Positions 26,474 to 33,985 of a stretch of 64,000 bases of DNA are shown here, piece by piece. The DNA lies in assembly GCF_001428745.1 (NCBI RefSeq), contig NZ_LMIO01000004.1, positions 620,001-684,000 on the forward strand. Reading direction: 5' to 3'. The position numbers and the translations under genes were made by a program. Position 1 is the first letter of the stretch. The number at the start of each line of letters is the position of its first letter. Origin of the DNA: Leifsonia sp. Root227 (lineage in GTDB: Bacteria; Actinomycetota; Actinomycetes; Actinomycetales; Microbacteriaceae). The notes under the pieces are model-generated. The model saw only the letters and a list, made by a program, of their open reading frames with translations, did no database searches and had not been told where the DNA came from.

Positions 26474-26739
26474 AGCTGTCTTCAAACATCGGCGCCGCGC
26501 AGGACGCCGTTTCAGGGTTCGCGGTTGTCGACCTTGACCGCAACGGCCAGCACGTGACTCTCAGCTCAAGCACCGTCGCGAGCATGAGCGACGGCGCGAA
26601 CGTCGCAAACAAACTGCTGAAAAGCGTCTTGCAACTGGTTTCAGCAGTCAAAGGCCAGGCAGATAACGTCACTGCGCTCGCGGCAGAAATCGAGGAGCGC
26701 GACGACCGCGACGCAGGGAGCTGGGAAAACACGCCATGA
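26470..26739 (+). CDS. small helical LXG-partner protein (Lap1-like)
   Basis: An 89-residue, mostly alpha-helical protein with no WXG motif, beginning KLSSNIGAAQDAVSGF and ending in an acidic IEERDDRDAGSWENTP tail. Size, helical hairpin pattern and position before a second small helical protein and an LXG toxin fit the WXG100-like Lap1 partners (DUF3130/TIGR04197 type) that bind LXG domains and supply the export signal. The family assignment rests on pattern and context, not on a strong motif. The GTG start overlaps the DUF4176 stop, with GGAGG upstream. Confidence 0.6.
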   Translation: MKLSSNIGAAQDAVSGFAVVDLDRNGQHVTLSSSTVASMSDGANVANKLLKSVLQLVSAVKGQADNVTALAAEIEERDDRDAGSWENTP

Positions 26740-27083
26740 ACACGGATAAGCACATGGAGCGTGAGTACACGATCAGCGCGCTCGAAAACCGGGCCGCCGA
26801 CGACATCGCCACGGTTCGCCTTCTCGAACAGCAGTGGGATGACTACCGGGAGGTCATGCACGAGAACACTGCCCGATTCGAGGAAGCCGGCATCGGGATG
26901 GGCGCGAAGACCCACTCGGTGCACAAGGGGATGGCCGCGCGAAGGGAGCTCGATTCGTATGTCGGCCAGCTCGCCTACGAACAAGCAGAACTCCTGGCGG
27001 AGACGGCACGAGAGATCCGCTCGCACGCGGAGTTCGAGTCGGAACGGCTACGGCGCGAGAAGGCTGGCACGTCATGGGGTTGA
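26736..27083 (+). CDS. small helical LXG-partner protein (Lap2-like)
   Basis: A 115-residue protein predicted to be almost entirely alpha-helical, with heptad-like runs (ALENRAADDIATVRLLEQQW and LAYEQAELLAETAREIRSHA) separated by a Gly-rich turn around residues 52-60. It overlaps the preceding small protein by 4 bp and the LXG gene by 10 bp. In Firmicutes, LXG toxins commonly come with two such chaperone/adaptor proteins, the second often of the DUF3958 type. The order here is the same. The specific family is inferred, and it could instead be an unrelated helical chaperone. Confidence 0.55.
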   Translation: MNTDKHMEREYTISALENRAADDIATVRLLEQQWDDYREVMHENTARFEEAGIGMGAKTHSVHKGMAARRELDSYVGQLAYEQAELLAETAREIRSHAEFESERLRREKAGTSWG

Positions 27084-28291
27084 ATTACGACTCGGGGGAG
27101 TCGACGAGCGTGAAGAACGCGCTCTCGACGAATCTCGCTGCAGCTCTGTCCGTGCTGAATTCCACAGATAGTGCCTGCACCCGGCTTATTGCCGCCCTGG
27201 GTGATGGCGAGCTGTCCGGAAAGGGCTACTCGGCGGTCGACGAACTGTTCGCACAGGTCATTGCCCCCTGCCTATCGAGGGCGAAAGACGAGATCGCATC
27301 CATCCAGAAGGATCTCGATGCGTACACGCAGGAGGACGCCAAGGTCAGCCAGTACGGCGTCCTGAAGGAAGAAGAGCTGAACACCCAGCTCATGGCGACG
27401 AGGAATCAGCGAGACGCGACCGAGCGTCAGATCGAGGCCAACCGTGATGCCGCTGCCGCGTTGCCCGGATTGGGTGATGCCTTGGAGATAAAGAATCGTC
27501 AGCTGGAGTTGGTGCTCGCCCAGCTAGAGAACGATATTCGTGAGCTGGAGGCCAAGCTGCAGGCGCTGCGCGACTTCTCTGCGCGCACGAATGGATTGTT
27601 CCTCGACAGCCTCGAGAATTTGGCAGCCGCCACCGGCGACACCATTGCTCTGTTGAAACAGCTGAACGAGACCCAGATCGGCTTCTCGTTCGTCGGAGAT
27701 ACGGCCGGTGGACTCGGTGCTCTCGCGACGCGCCGACTCATTCTCGACCACTTAGCAGGCAAGAAACTCGCTGTGGACTCTACTGGCCGGGTGAAATGGG
27801 GCGATCGGTACCTGTACAGGCCGAAGACCAAACACCGGTATAGCAGGGGCGAAGATTTCAACAAGGCGACCGGGACCAAGATCGAGCACTACAAGCGGCC
27901 GTTCAAGGCTGGCGGAAGTGCCGCCCTTGCGGCTCCCGTGGACGACTTCAGAGGGTGGAAAGACGCCTCCAAGCTCAGCAAAGCAGGTAAAAGTCTCGGT
28001 ATCGCAGGCACGGCCTTGACCGTCGGGGCCAACGCCAACAGGTACTTCAGTGACGGGGTGCAAGGGCACGACGTCCAAGACTTCGCGGTCGACACCGGCG
28101 TCGACCTGGCAAGCGCGGCGGCCGCGGCAGGCGTAGGTGCGGCCTTCGGATCGTTCTTACTGCCCCCGCTCGGAACCGTCATCGGAGCGGGTGTGGGGCT
28201 TGCCATGAGCGTGGTCTTCAATGCTGAAATATTTGACGGCAAGTCGGCGACGGATCGAACCAAAGACGCGATCAAGCAGATGTATAGGTGA
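27074..28291 (+). CDS. LXG-domain type VII secreted toxin with glycine-rich hydrophobic C-terminus
   Basis: A 405-residue predicted effector. The N-terminal helical LXG domain contains the LSG triad (47-49) in GELSGKGYSAVDELF, followed by long amphipathic helices to about residue 190. A charged linker (LYRPKTKHRYSRGEDFNK) precedes the C-terminal region. Residues about 304-385 are rich in Gly and Ala in glycine-zipper patterns, with hydrophobic spans (ASAAAAAGVGAAFGSFLLPP, then VIGAGVGLAMSVVF). No nuclease, NADase or lipase motif is visible, so a membrane-inserting or pore-forming toxin is the best guess. It is the effector of the adjacent T7SSb and follows two Lap-like partner genes. Confidence 0.82.
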   Translation: MGLNYDSGESTSVKNALSTNLAAALSVLNSTDSACTRLIAALGDGELSGKGYSAVDELFAQVIAPCLSRAKDEIASIQKDLDAYTQEDAKVSQYGVLKEEELNTQLMATRNQRDATERQIEANRDAAAALPGLGDALEIKNRQLELVLAQLENDIRELEAKLQALRDFSARTNGLFLDSLENLAAATGDTIALLKQLNETQIGFSFVGDTAGGLGALATRRLILDHLAGKKLAVDSTGRVKWGDRYLYRPKTKHRYSRGEDFNKATGTKIEHYKRPFKAGGSAALAAPVDDFRGWKDASKLSKAGKSLGIAGTALTVGANANRYFSDGVQGHDVQDFAVDTGVDLASAAAAAGVGAAFGSFLLPPLGTVIGAGVGLAMSVVFNAEIFDGKSATDRTKDAIKQMYR

Positions 28292-28294
28292 CCA

Positions 28295-29158
28295 GTGGCA
28301 AAGAAGAAGAACAAGAAGCTAACTGTTGCTGAGGCGAACCGCGCCTACTTCATTGTCCTCGCCAATTCGCGAGCGTCATTAACCATGTTTTCCGGACTCC
28401 CCTTCGTAATCATCCCCGTATTGTTGACACTCAACATCAGCTTTCTCAATCCGCCTCCTCATTACCGAGGCTATGAGGTTTTGTTGCATCTCGCCGGTGT
28501 GAACGTGGTGATCGTCTGGGTTTGTGTAGCCTTCACCATCCTGTGGATGTTCAAGTCGTTGACGTACCGGTTTCAGGTGTTCTCGTCGGGTGTCATGGCG
28601 GTCCTGGCAGTTTGTATGGTCTACAGCCTCTGTTTGATGTGTCTCGGGTTGGCGACGCTCGTGCAAGCGAGAGGTGAGCCGTTCTTTGCGATGCTGTTCA
28701 GTGTTGCTGGTTTGGTTGCGGTGGCGTTGGTGGTGGGGTCGACGGTGGTGCATGTGCTGATGCTGCGGCACCGGTTGCGGGTGGGGCATTCGGAGAATCG
28801 CACGATGGGGAACATCGGGGCGGTTTCTATGTCCAACAGGTCGAAGACGTTCTGGATCATCGCAGGCGTGGTGGCGGTGGTGCCGAACGTCCTGACCCAG
28901 GGCCAATACCTTACGAACTCACTCGGGGCCGTTGGGCTGCTGGTCATTGCGTTTGTGACGCCGAGCCTTCCGGTGGAGTACGCGTATCTCACCTACCTGA
29001 AATCGAAGGATCGTGACTACTGGGAGGAGCGTCCCCGTCGGGCGACGAAGAAGGAGCGTCGCAGGGTGACCAAGAAGGTCGCCATGTGGGTGTTCGGAAT
29101 CATCGCGACGTTCGGGCTGGTCTGGGTATCGGGCAAAGCTGTGACGCTATGGCTGTGA
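28295..29158 (+). CDS. polytopic membrane protein, candidate immunity protein
   Basis: A 287-residue integral membrane protein with about seven predicted helices, a Lys-rich N-terminus (AKKKNKK) and a basic loop before the last helix (RRATKKERRRVTKK). No family was recognised. It starts 3 nt after the LXG toxin stop (GTG, with AGGTGA upstream) and is the only membrane protein in the effector module. A membrane-active toxin would need a membrane-embedded immunity protein, so this is the leading candidate by position. Codon use is visibly less GC-biased than in neighbouring housekeeping genes (many TTG and GTT codons), suggesting recent acquisition. Confidence 0.7.
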   Translation: MAKKKNKKLTVAEANRAYFIVLANSRASLTMFSGLPFVIIPVLLTLNISFLNPPPHYRGYEVLLHLAGVNVVIVWVCVAFTILWMFKSLTYRFQVFSSGVMAVLAVCMVYSLCLMCLGLATLVQARGEPFFAMLFSVAGLVAVALVVGSTVVHVLMLRHRLRVGHSENRTMGNIGAVSMSNRSKTFWIIAGVVAVVPNVLTQGQYLTNSLGAVGLLVIAFVTPSLPVEYAYLTYLKSKDRDYWEERPRRATKKERRRVTKKVAMWVFGIIATFGLVWVSGKAVTLWL

Positions 29159-29188
29159 GTGGCTGCAAGAAAGAGAGGGACCCTGTTC

Positions 29189-29632
29189 ATGAAACTGAAG
29201 CGTCGTACGTTGAGCTTGAACAACGTGGTGCGTTACACGATGGAGCTTCGAGACGGCGATGAGCTTTTCGAGGTTATCGACGATACGGCTGACTATTTCA
29301 GGCACGTGCTCGTGCACAACGGCTACTACACCACCGGCCCAATGGTCTTTCGTGCGCTTCCGGATTCGAGGGAGTTCACCATCATGACGACCCTGGGCAA
29401 TCGGGTGAACCTCATCAGCGGCCGGGACACCGGTTTCGAGTTCGATGAGCATCTGGAGATTCAGACGGACTACTTCTACAGGCATTTCGACATCGAAGAG
29501 CCTGTGCCGTATCCAGAGATCGAAACCGCGGTCGCTGTGGGAGGTTCGAGAGTCAAGAACATCTATCACGTGATTCTTGACTTCTATGGCGAGACCGTCC
29601 TCGATATGTACGTCGAAGTGGGGAACCCCTAA
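29189..29632 (+). CDS. DUF5085-like protein, first of a tandem pair
   Basis: A 147-residue protein sharing a layout with the next gene: LSLNNVVRYTMEL at the N-terminus, a helix (ELFEVIDDTADYFRHVLVHN) and GYYTTGPMVFRALPDSREF, then strands ending in VILDFYGETVLDMYVEVG. The pattern resembles DUF5085 proteins that accompany Firmicutes LXG toxins, though more divergent than its neighbour. The ATG at 29189 has an AGAGGGA ribosome-binding site at good spacing and is preferred over a GTG at 29159. It is coupled to the next gene by a TAATG overlap. Function unknown; adaptor, chaperone or second immunity are possible. Confidence 0.6.
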   Translation: MKLKRRTLSLNNVVRYTMELRDGDELFEVIDDTADYFRHVLVHNGYYTTGPMVFRALPDSREFTIMTTLGNRVNLISGRDTGFEFDEHLEIQTDYFYRHFDIEEPVPYPEIETAVAVGGSRVKNIYHVILDFYGETVLDMYVEVGNP

Positions 29633-30114
29633 TGGAGGCCGCGTTTCACGATGTGACTGCTCACGAGCGTTTGGCCTACCAGAATGTGGTCACGTCTCGC
29701 GCGACGATTCACTACAGCGAGCTGGCAGAGCACGTCGACCGTTTTGTCTCACGGATCGCGGCGAAGGGCTATGACCCCACGGGGCCGTTCTTCTACAGCC
29801 TCAATAACGTGCCGATGGAGGAGCTGGTCGACATCGAGATGTTCCTTCCCATTCAGCAGCACACGTTCCACGCCGAAGAAGGGCTCGTGTTTCATTCCTA
29901 CTTCGAGGTGTCTCCACTGCTCAGAGGGGTCGTAAAAGGCGACTTGGAGAACCAGACAGAACTGGTCTACGCGCACCTTCTGGCCACCGCGGAATCGAAC
30001 GACTGGCAGATCAATTCTCCCTTCTACCACCTGCCGCAACGCGACGTCTCGGGGTATGCGCTTGTCTTCGTGGGCTATACCGAGTCAGGCCCACCTGCCG
30101 ACGCAGACCGCTGA
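29632..30114 (+). CDS. DUF5085 family protein, second of a tandem pair
   Basis: A 160-residue cytosolic protein. LAYQNVVTSRATIHYSELAE, the KGYDPTGPFFYSLNNVPMEE block at about residues 45-64, VDIEMFLPI and the VFHSYFEVSPLLRGVVKGD stretch match what is known of DUF5085, a family found in T7SSb effector loci of Bacillus and relatives. It is a paralogue of the preceding gene (shared NVV, GY-TGP and strand order). It is the last gene of the T7SS locus and converges with DUF3817; beyond it the sequence returns to typical housekeeping composition. Function not established. Confidence 0.72.
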   Translation: MEAAFHDVTAHERLAYQNVVTSRATIHYSELAEHVDRFVSRIAAKGYDPTGPFFYSLNNVPMEELVDIEMFLPIQQHTFHAEEGLVFHSYFEVSPLLRGVVKGDLENQTELVYAHLLATAESNDWQINSPFYHLPQRDVSGYALVFVGYTESGPPADADR

Positions 30115-30147
30115 CGCACCGTCAGATGCCGTACGGCTGAGGGAGGC

Positions 30148-30606
30148 TCAGCTCAGGCGGGGCGGGCCGATCATGAGGAGGGTGGCCATGATCGCGGCGA
30201 TGAGGACGACCAGGGTGACGGCGAGCACGGGGACGTGGTTGAGCATCCACCGGAACAGGCGGCCGATGGCGGTGTGGTCGCGCGGGTCGTCGGTGGGGGT
30301 GGTGCGCCAGGCGCCGTCGAGCCGGCCGGTGCGGTCCGCCCACAGGTCGAACGGGATGGTCGCGTACGGCACGATCGCCGACGCCACCGCCACGACGATC
30401 ACGGGGATGCGCCACCGCTGGTTCACGCCGACCAGCACGGAGGCCACGGCGTAGCTGATGAACACCAGCCCGTGGATGGACCCGGCCACGAGAACCGGCC
30501 AGTCGCCGACCTGCGCCACGTACTTGAGCAGCATCCCGCTGATCAGCAGCGTCCAGGTGATCGCCTCTGCGATCGCGAGCGTCCGGTACAGCACACGGGG
30601 TTTCAT
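30148..30606 (-). CDS. DUF3817 domain-containing membrane protein
   Basis: A 152-residue protein with four predicted helices in the DUF3817 pattern (YRTLAIAEAITWTLLISGML, then VLVAGSIHGLVFISYAVAS). Between helices three and four there is a charged insertion of about 30 residues (TPTDDPRDHTAIGRL). The family is common in Actinobacteria and is not functionally characterised. It lies upstream-adjacent to purQ in the same orientation, 130 nt away, as the first non-T7SS gene after the secretion locus. Confidence 0.85.
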   Translation of the reverse strand: MKPRVLYRTLAIAEAITWTLLISGMLLKYVAQVGDWPVLVAGSIHGLVFISYAVASVLVGVNQRWRIPVIVVAVASAIVPYATIPFDLWADRTGRLDGAWRTTPTDDPRDHTAIGRLFRWMLNHVPVLAVTLVVLIAAIMATLLMIGPPRLS

Positions 30607-30735
30607 GCTTCCAGCCTCGCCGACGACGCTCGCACGCGAATCACCCGAAAGTTGGAAAGCAGTCGAGCCCAGGACTTTCGCCGCGCATCCGGAGAATGCG
30701 GTGAAGAACCCTGGGCTCGATGAAAAGCGGGAGCG

Positions 30736-31434
30736 CTACGCCTCGACGAGGGTGGAGCGGATGACGGAGGTGAAGAAGGTGAGACCGTCGATGCCGGAGC
30801 GCATGGCTGCGGCGGTGTCTGGACCGAAGCCGGGCTCGACGGCGTGCTCGGGGTGCGGCATAAGGCCGACCACGTTGCCGCGCTCGTTGCGGACGCCGGC
30901 GATGTCGTCGAGCGAGCCGTTCGGGTTGACGCCTTTGTAGCGGAACACGACCAGGCCTTCGCCTTCGAGGCGCTTCAGCTCCTCGGCGGACGCGATGAAG
31001 CCGCCCTCGCCGTTCTTCAGCGGGATGACGATCTCCTGGCCGACCTCGAACCCGTTCGTCCACGGAGTGTCGGCGTTCTCGACTGTGAGGTGCTGGTCGC
31101 GGCGGATGAAGTTGCCGTGGTCGTTGCGGATCAGGCCGCCGGAGACCAGGTGCGCCTCCGCGAGCATCTGGAACCCGTTGCAGATGCCGAGCACGGGCAT
31201 CCCCTTGCCAGCCGCATCCACGACCTCGGTCATGATCGGCGAGAGGCTGGCGATGGCGCCGGCACGGAGGTAGTCGCCGTAGCTGAAACCGCCGGGAAGG
31301 ACGAGAGCGTCGACACCGTGCAGGTCGCGCTCGCCGTGCCAGAGGGCGACCGGCTCTGCACCGGCCAGGCGGATCGCGCGCAGGGCGTCGCGATCGTCGA
31401 GGGAGCCGGGGAAGGTGACGACGCCGATGCGCAT
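30736..31434 (-). CDS. purQ: phosphoribosylformylglycinamidine synthase subunit PurQ
   Basis: The glutaminase subunit (class I amidotransferase) that feeds ammonia to PurL. The 232-residue protein has nucleophile Cys85 in VLGICNGFQ and the catalytic His194-Glu196 pair in LMPHPEHAVEP. The N-terminal IGVVTFPGSLDDRDA and PGGFSYGDYLRAGA segments are typical. Its ATG shares one base with the purS stop (TGATG), so the two subunits are translationally coupled. The purL gene it serves is 17 kb upstream, with the T7SS locus between. Confidence 0.97.
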   Translation of the reverse strand: MRIGVVTFPGSLDDRDALRAIRLAGAEPVALWHGERDLHGVDALVLPGGFSYGDYLRAGAIASLSPIMTEVVDAAGKGMPVLGICNGFQMLAEAHLVSGGLIRNDHGNFIRRDQHLTVENADTPWTNGFEVGQEIVIPLKNGEGGFIASAEELKRLEGEGLVVFRYKGVNPNGSLDDIAGVRNERGNVVGLMPHPEHAVEPGFGPDTAAAMRSGIDGLTFFTSVIRSTLVEA

Positions 31435-31694
31435 CAGGCGTCGACCTCGGCGGGGTAGTGGATGCCCACCACGTCTTCGATCACGGAGTTCGACAGGATC
31501 TCGCCTGCGATCTCCTCGACGGCGGCGCGCGTGGCGTCGTCGATCGGCCCGTCGACGGTCAGCTCGAACCGCTTGCCGACGCGGACGCCGGTGAACTGAC
31601 CTTTGCCCGTCCTGGCGAGAGCACCGGCGACGGCCTTGCCCTGCGGGTCGAGCAGTTCGGCTTTCGGCATGACTTCTACAACGATCGTTGGCAA
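31434..31694 (-). CDS. purS: phosphoribosylformylglycinamidine synthase subunit PurS
   Basis: The small structural subunit (86 residues) that bridges PurL and PurQ. PTIVVEVMPKAELLDPQGKAV and the VRVGKRFELTVDG strand are family hallmarks. The start is taken as TTG at 31694: it gives the exact family N-terminus and has GGAG 8 nt upstream. An in-frame ATG at 31757 would add 21 unrelated residues and overlap the end of the PaaX-like gene. Confidence 0.93.
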   Translation of the reverse strand: MPTIVVEVMPKAELLDPQGKAVAGALARTGKGQFTGVRVGKRFELTVDGPIDDATRAAVEEIAGEILSNSVIEDVVGIHYPAEVDA

Positions 31695-31734
31695 GGCTTC
31701 ACTCCGCTCGCGTGGTCCGGGGGATGCGTCGATT

Positions 31735-32673
31735 CTACCGTGAACCGCGGTGCTCATCCGCGCGGGGCGGTTGGGCGGTGGCGACCGCTGCTGCGTACGC
31801 GACAGCGACAGGCTCCAACCGTGCGCGCAGCTCGCCGAAGGTGGCGGAAGCGGCGGGGGCCGGCCAGTCGGCAGGCAGCGCTGTGGTGGGCAGGCCAGGG
31901 TCGAGGTAGGGGATCACACGATACTCGTCGAGGGCGCGCACCCACCTGGCGAACGCGTCACGGCCGGTGATCGCATCCGCTGAGTCGACCAGTGGATGCG
32001 CGTGGTGCGCCAGGAACCCGTCGCACGCCGCACGGATGATCGCCAGGTCGTACCAGCGCGGGAGGGCGGAGGCGAGGTCGCCGAGCGCGACGGCGCTGGT
32101 GAAGAGGACGGCCTGCTCGCGCAAGCCGAGCTCGCCGATGGTCTCCACGAGTTCCGCTTCGAGTCCGGCCGGCGCGATCCACAGGCCGTCGGCGACCGTG
32201 CCGCAGCCGAGGGCGGAGAGTCTGCGGCGCAACTGATGGCGGCGGGCGCGCTGGCGCTCGGGCAGTGAGAAGGAGACGAGGCACCAGGTGGTGCTGTTCG
32301 TGGTGGTGTCGCCCGCATCCACAGGCCGGAAGATGCGGGAGTCGCCGCGTTCCAGCATCGGGATCGCGGCCGGGTCGATGGCATAGCCAGCCACATCCCC
32401 GCGGGCCTCGCGCTGCAGCACGCCGCGCGCGCAGAGTCGCGCGAGACTGGAGCGGGCCGTGCTGGCGGGGATGTCGAGGGCGGCGAGCAGTTCGACGGCC
32501 CCGGACGCGCTCATCCACCCGCCGATCGGACGCAGCACGGCGCCGACGATGGTTCTGAGCAGGGCCGTGGAGCTGCCGGTGCTGGCCTCGAGATCTTCGC
32601 GGGCGGCTCCGGAGGGCCCGGGTGCGGCAGTCGGGGGTTTGGGCGGCGGTGCCCCCACGATGGTGTCAGTCAT
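31735..32673 (-). CDS. PaaX-like transcriptional regulator
   Basis: A 312-residue protein of the PaaX family: an N-terminal winged helix (LLAALDIPASTARSSLARLCARGVLQREARG), a ferredoxin-like middle domain beginning WCLVSFSLPERQRARRHQLRRRLSALGCG with DGLWIAP, and a C-terminal domain with RWYDL and GRDAFARWVRALDEYRVIPYLDPGLP. PaaX represses aromatic (phenylacetate) catabolism and senses a CoA thioester. Here its ATG overlaps the kynureninase stop by 8 bp, so it is the fourth gene of the tryptophan-degradation operon and probably its regulator, responding to a pathway metabolite. The first 35 residues are Pro/Ala-rich and disordered. Confidence 0.88.
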   Translation of the reverse strand: MTDTIVGAPPPKPPTAAPGPSGAAREDLEASTGSSTALLRTIVGAVLRPIGGWMSASGAVELLAALDIPASTARSSLARLCARGVLQREARGDVAGYAIDPAAIPMLERGDSRIFRPVDAGDTTTNSTTWCLVSFSLPERQRARRHQLRRRLSALGCGTVADGLWIAPAGLEAELVETIGELGLREQAVLFTSAVALGDLASALPRWYDLAIIRAACDGFLAHHAHPLVDSADAITGRDAFARWVRALDEYRVIPYLDPGLPTTALPADWPAPAASATFGELRARLEPVAVAYAAAVATAQPPRADEHRGSR

Positions 32674-33985
32674 GGGTGAGCTCGCCGAGCACATCCCGCA
32701 CGGCCACGATGCCCCGGTACGTCTCTTCGAAGCTCGTGCTGAGCGGGGACAGGCCGAGGCGGAGGCCGTCCGGGTCGCGGTAGTCCGGGATCACGTCGCG
32801 CTCCCAGAGCACAGCGGTCGCCTCGCGCATCGCAGGGTGGTCGAGCGTCACGTGGCCGCCGCGGCGTTCCGCGTCGCGCGGGCTCACCACGGTGACGCCG
32901 AGCGGCGCGAGCCATTCGTCGGACAGCGCGATGGCGAACTCGGTCAGCGCCACCGACTTGGCGCGCACGGCGTCGATCCCGCACTCGGCGATCATCGCCA
33001 CAGTGTCCTGCATCGCGAGCATCCCCACGACGGGCGGCGTGCCGCTGATGAAGCGCCGGATGCTCGGGGCCGGCCGGTATTCCGGCCCCATCGCGAACAT
33101 ATCGGCCGTCCCCATCCAGCCCTGGATCGGCTGGGCGAGGTCGGCCTGCAGCCCGGAGCGCACGTAGCCGAGGGCCGGCGAACCGGGGCCGCCGTTCAGA
33201 TACTTGTACGTGCAGCCGACGGCGAGGTCGACTCCCCAGGCGTCGAGTTCGACGGGGACGGAGCCTGCCGAGTGGCAGAGATCCCAGAGCACGAGGGCGC
33301 CGGCGTCGTGGGCGATGCGGGTGATCGCCGGCGCGTCGGCGAGGAACCCAGAACGGTATGCGACGTGACTGAGCACGACGAGCGCCGTCTGCGGACCGAC
33401 CACCGCGGCGACCTGCTCCGGCGTGACTCCGGCGTGCGTGTCGGCCTCGATCCAGACCAGGGTGAGGCCGCGCTCGCGGGCGATGCCGTCGAGCACGTAC
33501 CGGTCGGTGGGGAAGTTGTCGGTGTCGAGGACGATCTCGGTGCGGCCGGGCTGCGCATCCACGGCGGCGCGCGCCAGCTTGTAGAGGAGCACGGTGGTGG
33601 AATCGCCGACGAAGGTCTGGCCTGGCGCCGCCCCGACGACGGAGCGGCCGACGGCGTCGCCGATCGTGAACGGCAGCTCCAGCCACTCCTCGTCCCAGCC
33701 GCGGATGAGGCGGCCGCCCCAGTCGTCCAGCAGAAAGCGGTGGATGCGCTCGATGCTCGCCCTGGTCGGACGCCCCAGCGAGTTTCCGTCGAGGTAGGCG
33801 ACGACACTGCTGGTGCCGTCGTCGATCCCGGCGAAGCGGTCGCGGTACGCGGCGAGCGGGTCGGCGGCATCGAGCGCGCGTGCGGCGGCGAGCGGATCGG
33901 GGATGGCGCTCGGGTCGGCGAAATCGGAGGGGACGGACGGAGTGGGGAAGGCGGCGGGGTCGACGGGGTCGGCGGGGTTGGTCAT
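32666..33985 (-). CDS. kynU: kynureninase
   Basis: A PLP-dependent hydrolase (439 residues) that cleaves kynurenine to anthranilate and alanine. Fold-type I features are clear: YLDGNSLGRPTRAS near residue 64, VGDSTTVLLYKL in the cofactor phosphate region, DLCHSAGSVPVELDAWGVDLAVGCTYKYLNGGPG with the PLP lysine in TYKYL, and GWMG. The first 35 residues are a Pro/Asp-rich extension. It overlaps the amidohydrolase upstream (ATGA) and the PaaX-like gene downstream. With KynA it provides the tryptophan-to-anthranilate route. Confidence 0.94.
   Translation of the reverse strand: MTNPADPVDPAAFPTPSVPSDFADPSAIPDPLAAARALDAADPLAAYRDRFAGIDDGTSSVVAYLDGNSLGRPTRASIERIHRFLLDDWGGRLIRGWDEEWLELPFTIGDAVGRSVVGAAPGQTFVGDSTTVLLYKLARAAVDAQPGRTEIVLDTDNFPTDRYVLDGIARERGLTLVWIEADTHAGVTPEQVAAVVGPQTALVVLSHVAYRSGFLADAPAITRIAHDAGALVLWDLCHSAGSVPVELDAWGVDLAVGCTYKYLNGGPGSPALGYVRSGLQADLAQPIQGWMGTADMFAMGPEYRPAPSIRRFISGTPPVVGMLAMQDTVAMIAECGIDAVRAKSVALTEFAIALSDEWLAPLGVTVVSPRDAERRGGHVTLDHPAMREATAVLWERDVIPDYRDPDGLRLGLSPLSTSFEETYRGIVAVRDVLGELTHD

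Noticed and set aside
19199..30147. Attachment sites or an integrase delimiting the T7SS locus
   Set aside because: No direct repeat shared by the two flanks, no tRNA and no integrase or transposase gene was found.
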